A stretch of 8,927 bases of DNA from Bacteroidota bacterium (GTDB lineage Bacteria > Bacteroidota > Bacteroidia > Bacteroidales > Prolixibacteraceae), in contig JAMDDG010000360.1 of assembly GCA_023488865.1 (NCBI GenBank), forward strand, positions 698-9,624. The letters run 5' to 3'. A model generated the notes under the pieces. The model searched no databases, was not told the origin of the DNA, and saw only the letters and a list, made by a program, of their open reading frames with translations. The position numbers were made by a program, and so were the translations under genes. Shown here in pieces: positions 1 through 5,766 of this stretch. Within the stretch, counting starts at the first letter, position 1. Each line of letters opens with the position of its first letter.

Positions 1-122
1 CGCTTAATGCCCGTAAAGAGAGGTCACGCTTAACCACGGAAGCCGTTGAGCGGTCCCTGTAGCCAATCGAAACTTCTTTACATTCAACAAACAACTCTTC
101 CTTCATCCCAATTTTATTATTT
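1..122 (-). repeat. Inverted copy of the ATPase gene start (left arm of a 122-base perfect inverted repeat)
   Basis: Read on the minus strand, these bases are identical to 1254-1375, that is, the last 16 bases before the ATPase start codon plus its first 35 codons and one further base. Matching stops at 123/1253. The arm runs into the window edge, so its true length is unknown, and it may continue into a second, divergent copy of the ATPase gene. The perfect identity means either a very recent inverted duplication or an assembly or amplification foldback. Confidence 0.95.
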
Positions 123-226
123 CCGATCCGGTACCCTCGACTCCGGTCCCTGAGCGTAGTCGAAGGGCTCGATTTCCGATCCGGTCCCTGAACTTCCGGT
201 CCCTGAGCGTAGTCGAAGGGCGATTT
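121..226. repeat. Two tandem 53-base units carrying a dispersed GGTCCCTGAGCGTAGTCGAA repeat
   Basis: Units 121-173 and 174-226 share their first 12 bases (TTCCGATCCGGT) and a 27-base block (142-168 and 195-221), with a variable 9-base stretch between. The shared block contains CCCTGAGCGTAGTCGAAGGG, an imperfect inverted repeat. Similar CTTCGAC...CTCAGGGACC sequences recur as short dispersed repeats in many bacterial genomes, and a diverged member lies at 7299-7322 in the opposite orientation. The block directly separates the inverted ATPase copy from the permease gene and takes the place of a normal 5' gene boundary. Confidence 0.85.
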
Positions 227-259
227 TGGAATGGGGCAGGATTTTTTCTACTCTTTATC

Positions 260-1249
260 GTGCTGCTCCTGTTTTTCATTCTTGATCTGCTGATAGGATC
301 GGTCCCTATTTCCCTATCTCAATCTATTTCAACTTTATTTCATCCTGCTACTGCTGATCCTCAAATCGCGGCCATCCTTTTTCAATTCAGGATACCCAAA
401 GCAATTACTGCCGTGATGGCAGGTGCGGCGCTTTCTGTGGCTGGGTTGCAAATGCAGACCGTTTTCAGAAACCCTATCGCCGGCCCCGATATTCTGGGCA
501 TTAGTTCCGGCGCAAGTTTGGGCGTCGCCCTTTTTGTCCTCTCCACCGGCTGGATTTTCAAAGGGGCGCTTCTTTTTTCGATAGCAGGTTCCTGGGGCAT
601 CGTACTGGCAGCCTGGTTAGGTGCCGGATGCATGATGTTGCTGATTGTCCTGATTGCATCGAAGTTGCGCGACTTGATGACCGTATTGATCCTGGGTATT
701 CTGATTTCCAGTGCGATCCTGTCAATCGTCAGCGTCTTACAATATTTCAGCAGCGAATCGTCGCTCAAATCATTCATCGTCTGGACCATGGGAAGCCTGG
801 GGAGCACTACCCGCGACCAACTTTGGGTACTTGTCCCTTCTGTTTTGGCCGGGCTGGCCGTGGCGATGCTTTCGGCCAAATTTCTGGATGCATTTTTATT
901 GGGAGAAAATTATGCCAAAAGTATGGGGATGAACCTTCGTCTGGCCTATTTGCTGGTTTTTGCTTCCACCTCTATTCTGGCGGGAAGTATCACCGCTTTT
1001 TGCGGTCCGATCGGTTTTGTCGGGATCATTGTACCCCATTTGGCGAGGAAATTCTTTCGTTCCCCGCTACACGGACGGCTGATATCGTCAACCATGCTGC
1101 TGGGGGCTGTAGTGATGCTGATAGGTGATCTCATCTCCCAACTTCCCGGCTACGAAACGACCTTGCCGATCAATTCGGTTACTGCCTTGTTGGGCATTCC
1201 TATCGTGATCTGGATTATTTTTCAGAATAAAAAAATAGGGGCACTCTGA
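260..1249 (+). CDS. FecCD/BtuC-family ABC transporter permease (iron-siderophore, cobalamin or haem type)
   Basis: This is the membrane subunit of a type II ABC importer, which passes a metal chelate or cobalamin from a periplasmic binding protein into the cytoplasm. Family hallmarks are GSVPISLS near residues 13-20, RNPIAGPDILGISSGA at 70-85, GPIGFVGIIVPHLAR at about 249-263 (the region contacting the ATPase) and the ETTLPINSVTALLGIP-like end at 299-314. The protein is hydrophobic throughout, as expected for about ten membrane helices. The GTG at 260 is the only usual start codon in a frame open from base 50. The codons just before it (FFLLFI) continue the first helix, so the true N-terminus is probably a little longer and may have been cut by the upstream repeats. 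The ATPase gene follows 20 bases later. The substrate cannot be told from sequence. Confidence 0.9.
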   Translation: MLLLFFILDLLIGSVPISLSQSISTLFHPATADPQIAAILFQFRIPKAITAVMAGAALSVAGLQMQTVFRNPIAGPDILGISSGASLGVALFVLSTGWIFKGALLFSIAGSWGIVLAAWLGAGCMMLLIVLIASKLRDLMTVLILGILISSAILSIVSVLQYFSSESSLKSFIVWTMGSLGSTTRDQLWVLVPSVLAGLAVAMLSAKFLDAFLLGENYAKSMGMNLRLAYLLVFASTSILAGSITAFCGPIGFVGIIVPHLARKFFRSPLHGRLISSTMLLGAVVMLIGDLISQLPGYETTLPINSVTALLGIPIVIWIIFQNKKIGAL

Positions 1250-1253
1250 TCGT

Positions 1254-1375
1254 AAATAATAAAATTGGGATGAAGGAAGAGTTGTTTGTTGAATGTAAAG
1301 AAGTTTCGATTGGCTACAGGGACCGCTCAACGGCTTCCGTGGTTAAGCGTGACCTCTCTTTACGGGCATTAAGCG
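1254..1375 (+). repeat. Right arm of the 122-base perfect inverted repeat
   Basis: This is the partner of 1-122. It covers the intergenic leader and the first 35 codons of the ATPase gene. The arms enclose 1131 bases (123-1253) that hold the tandem repeat and the whole permease gene, so recombination between them would invert the permease relative to its ATPase. Confidence 0.95.
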
Positions 1376-2346
1376 GCGAAATGGTTGCGCTGATCGGTGG
1401 AAACGGCATCGGAAAGAGTACCCTTTTGAAAACCATTGCCGGATTTCAACCCCCTCTTTCCGGCGAACTATTAATTCACCAACGATCAATTTCAAACTTC
1501 ACCACAGCTGAATTGGCCAAAGAACTGAGTTTTGTCTCTACCGGGATCGTCAGGGTGGCCAATCTAACCGTCTGGGAAATGGTGGGATTGGGCAGGTTTC
1601 CCTATACCAGCTGGTTTGGACAATTGGGCGAAAAGGATGAAGAAATCATGGAAGAGGCCATCCGGCTGGTGGGACTTTCAGGGTACGAAAACCGGCTGAT
1701 CAACCGGATTTCGGATGGAGAACGCCAGAGGGCAATGATTGCCAGGGCTTTGGCGCAAGATACCAGGATCGTGGTACTTGATGAGCCAACGGCTTTTCTC
1801 GATATTTCGAACAAATATGAGGTTGTGCGCATTTTGCACAAACTGGCCGATGAGCAAGGGAAATGCATTATTTTCTCCACCCACGAATTAAATACAGCCC
1901 TTTCTATGGCCGATCGTATTTGGTTGATGCTGGGTGACCGAGTAGTGGAAGGATTACCTGAGGAAGTTGCTGCCGGGGGAAATTTTGAGTCTTTGTTCCC
2001 CAACAACGGCCACCTGTTTTTTGACCCCGAAAAAGAAGATTTCCGTATCCGCAGGGAAAGAAAAGGTATCGTATTGCTTTCGGCTACCGGCCCGGAACAG
2101 ATTTGGGCCACAAAAGCAATGGAACGTTTGGGTTTCGAAGTTCATCTTCTCCCCCCTTCGTCCCCTTCGTCCCAGTCGTCCCCTTCGTCCCAGTCCTTCC
2201 GTCCCTCAGTCCCTCCCTCTCTCCCTCTCGTCTCCCGGGAGGTAAACAGCTGGATCTTAAAGTCTCAAAACAAAACGGAGGAGTTCAAAACCCTGACCGA
2301 ACTTTGCCGCGTGGTGAAAAAGCTCACGCTTCGACCCGGATCTTGA
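1270..2346 (+). CDS. FecE/BtuD-type ABC transporter ATP-binding protein with extended C-terminal domain
   Basis: This is the cytoplasmic ATPase that powers the permease encoded just upstream. Visible motifs are Walker A GGNGIGKST (43-51), signature ISDGERQR (147-154, a variant of LSGGQ), Walker B VVLDEPTAFLD (168-178) and the H-loop histidine H205 in STHE. The Q-loop glutamine is not obvious: the stretch reads FVSTGIVRVANLTV (88-101). I recall a similar replacement in Bacteroidota homologues. Residues 1-250 are a standard ATPase; 250-358 form an extra C-terminal domain (GPEQIWATKAMERLGFEV... REVNSWILKS) of unknown role. That domain is interrupted at about 295-322 by a Ser/Pro/Gln-rich insert encoded by a simple repeat. 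The ATG at 1270 has an A-rich leader and no Shine-Dalgarno sequence. The 3' end overlaps the convergent YhcH-like gene by 23 bases. Confidence 0.92.
   Translation: MKEELFVECKEVSIGYRDRSTASVVKRDLSLRALSGEMVALIGGNGIGKSTLLKTIAGFQPPLSGELLIHQRSISNFTTAELAKELSFVSTGIVRVANLTVWEMVGLGRFPYTSWFGQLGEKDEEIMEEAIRLVGLSGYENRLINRISDGERQRAMIARALAQDTRIVVLDEPTAFLDISNKYEVVRILHKLADEQGKCIIFSTHELNTALSMADRIWLMLGDRVVEGLPEEVAAGGNFESLFPNNGHLFFDPEKEDFRIRRERKGIVLLSATGPEQIWATKAMERLGFEVHLLPPSSPSSQSSPSSQSFRPSVPPSLPLVSREVNSWILKSQNKTEEFKTLTELCRVVKKLTLRPGS
2153..2197 (+). repeat. Period-9 simple repeat inside the ATPase gene
   Basis: Five consecutive 9-base units read CCCCTTCGT, CCCCTTCGT, CCCAGTCGT, CCCCTTCGT and CCCAGTCCT, giving an 18-base higher-order repeat at 2162-2179 and 2180-2197. 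A looser C/T-rich tail follows to about 2237. Because the unit is a multiple of three, the insert stays in frame and encodes the Ser/Pro/Gln-rich stretch starting at residue 295. It probably arose by slippage and forms a flexible loop. Confidence 0.85.
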
Positions 2347-2779
2347 ATACAACCTTTCTCACTATTTCCTGCGACAATGGATCTGCAATTCCGGTATGGA
2401 GGTCGGTTGGGTAATAGATCACAAACATGCCGGGCAAGAGTCGATTGAAAGAAGAGATACAATTGTAGTAAACACAATCTGTCTTCTCGTTGTAGACTTC
2501 CAAAACTGGTTGTGATTTTAAAACATCATGTCCCATCAGCTCTGACCCTGAAATCCAATATTGCAGGTCGATGTATTTACGGTGTCCTTCTAATCTGCAT
2601 TCGTCAGTATTGGTACTTTCGAATTGTTGAACAAGCATCACCAAACGGTCACTGTCAATTTCGTACCTGCCAGGTTTGATTTTGGTGAGGTCATTGTTTT
2701 GGATATAATGCAGCGCATTGGCAATACCTATGCCCAAATGCAGGTAGCGCGCTGCATTTTCAATACTGTCTAAGATCAT
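2324..2779 (-). CDS. YhcH/YjgK/YiaL (TabA-like) family protein
   Basis: At 151 residues it has the usual length for this cupin-like family, whose members (E. coli TabA/YjgK, YhcH, YiaL, EbgC) are linked to sugar-acid and sialic acid metabolism and biofilm control, perhaps as anomerases. The expected metal-site pattern is present: E64 and H66 in LEGHRKYIDLQYWISGSE (63-80) and H128 in the YYPTDLHTG stretch (122-130), with a C-terminal basic strand RKVVFKIRV (141-149). No signal peptide is seen, so it should be cytoplasmic. The gene is convergent with the ATPase gene, overlapping its stop by 23 bases, and divergent from the DMT transporter. A TAACTTTG box lies about 55 bases upstream. No sugar catabolic genes are nearby to indicate the substrate. 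Confidence 0.88.
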   Translation of the reverse strand: MILDSIENAARYLHLGIGIANALHYIQNNDLTKIKPGRYEIDSDRLVMLVQQFESTNTDECRLEGHRKYIDLQYWISGSELMGHDVLKSQPVLEVYNEKTDCVYYNCISSFNRLLPGMFVIYYPTDLHTGIADPLSQEIVRKVVFKIRVEA

Positions 2780-2834
2780 TGGTTAGTTATTATTGTGGTA
2801 CTTTATCTTCTCGTTTTAAAACAAAAAGCGTACG

Positions 2835-2842
2835 CAAAGTTA
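2835..2842 (-). promoter_or_regulatory. Candidate -7 box (TAACTTTG) for the YhcH-like gene
   Basis: The minus strand reads TAACTTTG, an exact match to the Bacteroidota consensus TAnnTTTG, and would give a leader of about 50 bases. No convincing TTTG -33 box is seen at the usual spacing. Confidence 0.4.
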
Positions 2843-2862
2843 ATACATATCTGAAACGTTGT

Positions 2863-2870
2863 TATTTTTG
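2863..2870 (+). promoter_or_regulatory. Candidate -7 box (TATTTTTG) for the DMT transporter gene
   Basis: TATTTTTG matches TAnnTTTG. Transcription would begin near 2877, only about ten bases before the TTG at 2887. This favours that start over the earlier TTG at 2779. No clear -33 element is visible. Confidence 0.35.
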
Positions 2871-2886
2871 GGGAAAATTTAGCATT

Positions 2887-3792
2887 TTGGGAAAAGAGCT
2901 GCTTACCGCCTATTTGAAACTGCATCTGGTCGTCCTGATTTACGGGTTTACCGCCATCCTGGGAAAACTGATCCAGTTACCTGCGCTCGAGTTGGTCTGG
3001 TACCGCCTGATACTTGCCATTCTCACTTATTATATCTATCTGAAAGTTAGAAAGGAAAGCTTGGCGGTCTCCCGGCGCACCCTGCTTCAGTTTTTCGGCG
3101 TGGGCACGATCATCGCCCTCCACTGGGTCACCTTTTACGGGGCAATCAAACTCTCTAATGTGTCGGTCACCTTGGGATGCTTTGCCACGACCGCCTTGTT
3201 TACCAGCTTTCTGGAGCCTTTTTTCTACCGGAAACGGATTAATTATCTGGAGGTGCTGATTGGATTGATCATCATTGCCGGCCTCTACCTGATCTTTCGC
3301 TTCGAAACCCGCTATACCTTAGGAATCGTGGTCTCTCTGATCTCTGCCTTCCTTGCCGGATTGTTCATGGTGCTTAACAGGAAACTGGTGGCCAACCACC
3401 GGGCTATTAGCATCAGTTTCTACGAAATGATCGGCGGGTTTATTGCTTTGACGGTTTACATGGCCGGATCAGGCAGGGGAATAACCACCCCGCTACTGCT
3501 TCCCACTTATTCTGATTTGTTCTTCCTGATTCTTCTGGCAACCGTCTGCACCGCTTTTGCCCTGACCATGCAGGTAGATGTGATGCAACACCTTTCCGCT
3601 TTTACGGTAACGCTTACCGTGAACCTCGAACCGGTTTACGGGATCATTATGGCCTTCTTTATCTTTGGTGAATCAGAAAGAATGACATCCGGTTTTTACA
3701 TGGGAACGCTTCTGATCCTCCTTTCGGTCTTTGGTTTTCCCATATCGCAGCATTACCTGAAAAAGAGTAGGAAAGCTATTCAAATTGATTGA
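2887..3792 (+). CDS. EamA/DMT-family transporter (RhaT/RarD-like permease)
   Basis: This is an inner-membrane carrier of about ten helices built from two EamA repeats, a family exporting or importing amino acids, nucleosides and other small metabolites. The first repeat runs from KLHLVVLIYGFTAILGKL to the FLEPFFYRKR block (about residues 11-117). The second begins near LGIVVSLISAFLAGLFMVLNRK (135-156) and ends with the NLEPVYGIIMAFFIFGE block (246-262). There is no ATG before the first helix. I chose the TTG at 2887 (301 residues) because it fits the family's short N-terminus and lies just after a candidate promoter box. The frame is also open from a TTG at 2779, which would add 36 residues and overlap the first base of the divergent gene. 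The 3' end overlaps the next, convergent gene by 17 bases. The substrate is unknown. Confidence 0.85.
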   Translation: MGKELLTAYLKLHLVVLIYGFTAILGKLIQLPALELVWYRLILAILTYYIYLKVRKESLAVSRRTLLQFFGVGTIIALHWVTFYGAIKLSNVSVTLGCFATTALFTSFLEPFFYRKRINYLEVLIGLIIIAGLYLIFRFETRYTLGIVVSLISAFLAGLFMVLNRKLVANHRAISISFYEMIGGFIALTVYMAGSGRGITTPLLLPTYSDLFFLILLATVCTAFALTMQVDVMQHLSAFTVTLTVNLEPVYGIIMAFFIFGESERMTSGFYMGTLLILLSVFGFPISQHYLKKSRKAIQID

Positions 3793-4288
3793 TAACGCCC
3801 TTGTCCAACAGGTCAGATTCGATGTTCAGTTCACTTTCGAGGAACTCGTCCATCTCCTCTTCCGTGCCGAATTCGGCCACTAATCCATTGTACACAACAG
3901 TATATAAATCAGGTGCATGAAGGATTTTTAAACCGGGCAACTCGTCATTGAAGTCCTTCACGGGAAACCCAGGGTCAACACCCTCTTCCTTTTCCATTAG
4001 CTGCAGGTATTTGCAAAAATAATCCGTAGCCGGGAAAAGTTCATCCTGGATGTCTTCCTCTTCAGCACGGTCGTACATATCGACGATACTTATCCGGTAA
4101 ATCTCCATAACCCCTTCTGAGTTAACATACAAAGCATCGGCGAAGGATTTTTCGGGCCGGTTCTCAATTTCGTCGAAAGGAATAGGCGTCACCTGGGCCA
4201 GAAACCTGGGACGGTGGGAGTGAAGGAGCATTTCGGTTGATTCTTCGTTGAGCGGATCACTGCAAATCAAAAATTTAGGCGTCTTCAT
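3776..4288 (-). CDS. Conserved-looking acidic protein of unknown function
   Basis: It encodes 170 residues from the ATG at 4288. The frame extends 13 codons further to a TTG at 4327, but the ATG, just downstream of a TAATTTTG box, is the better start. The protein begins KFLICSDPLNEESTEMLLHS, has a middle rich in acidic residues (RAEEEDIQDELFPATDYFCKY) and a very acidic C-terminal part (FGTEEEMDEFLESELNIESD). There are no signal peptide, membrane segments or catalytic motifs I can name. It is probably a soluble cytoplasmic protein. It is convergent with the DMT transporter gene, overlapping by 17 bases, and divergent from the ATP-grasp gene across a repeat element. I do not recognise a family. 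Codon use and base composition resemble the neighbours. Confidence 0.75.
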   Translation of the reverse strand: MKTPKFLICSDPLNEESTEMLLHSHRPRFLAQVTPIPFDEIENRPEKSFADALYVNSEGVMEIYRISIVDMYDRAEEEDIQDELFPATDYFCKYLQLMEKEEGVDPGFPVKDFNDELPGLKILHAPDLYTVVYNGLVAEFGTEEEMDEFLESELNIESDLLDKGVINQFE

Positions 4289-4315
4289 GGCGTTCGAATT
4301 AATTTCTTTAGGTTC

Positions 4316-4323
4316 CAAAATTA
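4316..4323 (-). promoter_or_regulatory. Candidate -7 box (TAATTTTG) for the 170-residue acidic protein
   Basis: The minus strand reads TAATTTTG, matching TAnnTTTG, about 28 bases before the ATG at 4288. It sits at the edge of the foldback repeat, so its -33 region would lie inside that element. No clear TTTG is seen there. Confidence 0.4.
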
Positions 4324-4331
4324 GCAAGATT

Positions 4332-4488
4332 AATTTGGAAATGTGGAAATTTGAAAATTTGAAAATGTGGAAATTAAAATGATATTATCTTTATTTGTGA
4401 ATTGTTCACAGTAGAGACGTTGCATGTACAGAGACGTTGCATGCAACGTCTCTACCGTCGCATTTTCACATTTCCAAATTTTCAAATT
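4332..4488. repeat. Nested foldback element: AT-rich inverted arms around a GAGACGTTGCATGCAACGTCTC palindrome
   Basis: The outer arms at 4348-4374 and 4462-4488 are inverted repeats matching at 25 of 27 bases (AATTTGAAAATTTG-type). Inside, AGAGACGTTGCA and its complement form a perfect 24-base palindrome at 4430-4453. A second copy of GAGACGTTGCATG lies at 4414-4426, so GTAGAGACGTTGCATG (4411-4426) can instead pair with the TGCAACGTCTCTAC at 4442-4455. The element fills nearly the whole gap between two divergent genes and ends one base before the ATP-grasp start codon. It resembles REP- or MITE-like dispersed repeats. No transposase is present. Confidence 0.85.
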
Positions 4489-5712
4489 ATGCTTCAGGAT
4501 ACCTACTTCTTCAACCCCACTTGCGAACCGGCCATCGCCAACGGATCGCCATACTATACGGCGCCTGCCAGGCTCCGGAAGTTGGAAGCCGATTTGGGCT
4601 ATCTGCCGGGTTGGCTGGGGGAGGAGAAAGATCTGGTATTGGTTCAGGGTACTGTAGATCCCGGTTTTGAACTCAAAATGAAAAAGCTCGGGTTCAAGTT
4701 ACCGGAATTTATCAAACTGGACCAAGCGCTGTCGGATGCAGCATGGATCGCCCAACCCAAGGGACGCCTTAACCCGTGGGGTTGGAGCCCGGCTCTCTAT
4801 CAACTGTTTAAAAATGTATTGCCTTCTTACCAGGTTGGTTTTCAGCAATCCGCGGTAGCAAATTGGCTGCCGGATCATAAAAATCTTTACAGCCGCTCAA
4901 CAGGGATCGGTTTGCTGGATCAAATGTTAGGGCAGGATGCAGCCGATTGGTTGCCCGGACGCAGGGAATTGCCGGTTGTTTGTACTACCCTTGTCCATAT
5001 TTATGATGAAATTAACAAGCACAAAAAGGCGGTGGTCAAATCGCCATGGAGCTCCTCAGGTAGGGGATTGCTGCTTTTCCCCAACGTTGATACCAAAAAG
5101 AAGAACGACGAAGTGCTCTCCGGCATGTTGAACCAGCAGGGATTTGTAACTGTAGAGCCATGGCTGGATAAAGTGATGGACCTTTCTTACCAGTTTTTTT
5201 CCCTGGCAGGAACCATCAGCTACCGCGGACGCACCATTTTCGAAACGGATCAGAAAGGACGTTACATCCGGAATTTTCTGACGGACAAAACCGGTGCAAC
5301 CGATGAAGTTTCTTCGTTTCTGGAAGCGCATGACGCAGAAGTCGTTTCCAGGTTACTGGGAGCGCTCTTGCAAAGCGGTTACGCCACCTTGTATGAAGGA
5401 TGGATCGGGGTGGATGCGCTGATCTACCGATCGGACGAAGGAATCCTGAAATTTCACCCGCTGATTGAAATCAACGGACGGTTTACCATGGGCGCCATTG
5501 CTTTGAAAATAAAGGAATATCTTGCAGCGGGCTCCAAGGGGTTTATGCAACTGTTCTATTCCAAAACTGTCAATTTCCAATCTTTCTGCAACAAACAGGA
5601 GGCAGAGAAACCGTTGGTGATGGAAGATAAAAAGATCATAAGCGGTTTCCTGACGCTTACCCCACCTTTACCGGAGCATCATTTTGGGGCATATATGGAT
5701 ATTTCATGTTAG
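4489..5712 (+). CDS. ATP-grasp-like protein of unknown substrate
   Basis: It encodes 407 residues. The C-terminal half has the layout of an ATP-grasp ligase: lysine K184 in AVVKSPWSSSGRGL (181-194, a Ser/Gly-rich loop over ATP), an adenine-strand-like VTVEPWLDK (220-228), D309 in GWIGVDALIYR and the metal-binding E327 and N329 in PLIEINGRFTMGA. Such enzymes form amide or other acyl bonds with ATP. The N-terminal part (FFNPTCEPAIANGSPYYTAP at 7-26, then RLNPWGWSPALYQLF at 93-107) fits no family I can name. No signal peptide is seen. The frame opens at 4402, but the extra 29 codons lie in the foldback element, so the ATG at 4489 is the likely start. It could be a peptide-tagging or small-molecule ligase; no partner gene in the window indicates the acceptor. 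The assignment to the superfamily is by motif only. Confidence 0.7.
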   Translation: MLQDTYFFNPTCEPAIANGSPYYTAPARLRKLEADLGYLPGWLGEEKDLVLVQGTVDPGFELKMKKLGFKLPEFIKLDQALSDAAWIAQPKGRLNPWGWSPALYQLFKNVLPSYQVGFQQSAVANWLPDHKNLYSRSTGIGLLDQMLGQDAADWLPGRRELPVVCTTLVHIYDEINKHKKAVVKSPWSSSGRGLLLFPNVDTKKKNDEVLSGMLNQQGFVTVEPWLDKVMDLSYQFFSLAGTISYRGRTIFETDQKGRYIRNFLTDKTGATDEVSSFLEAHDAEVVSRLLGALLQSGYATLYEGWIGVDALIYRSDEGILKFHPLIEINGRFTMGAIALKIKEYLAAGSKGFMQLFYSKTVNFQSFCNKQEAEKPLVMEDKKIISGFLTLTPPLPEHHFGAYMDISC

Positions 5713-5766
5713 AGGAACTGGCGAGATATCTGAGGTATAAATCACGTCAGAAAATACAATAACAGA

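Noticed and set aside
1..122. Terminal inverted repeat of an insertion sequence
   Set aside because: The arm is coding sequence of the ATPase gene and the enclosed DNA encodes a permease, not a transposase.
628..1128. Plus-strand open frame of 166 codons inside the permease gene
   Set aside because: It is an out-of-frame shadow of a clearly recognised membrane protein, with a Cys/His/Gly-rich translation typical of such shadows.
1602..2111. Minus-strand open frame of 169 codons opposite the ATPase gene
   Set aside because: It lies antisense to the catalytic motifs of the ATPase. The Ser-rich translation matches no family.
4402..4488. Twenty-nine-codon N-terminal extension of the ATP-grasp gene
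   Set aside because: It is encoded entirely by the palindromic repeat, and the ATG at 4489 begins the protein-like sequence directly after it.
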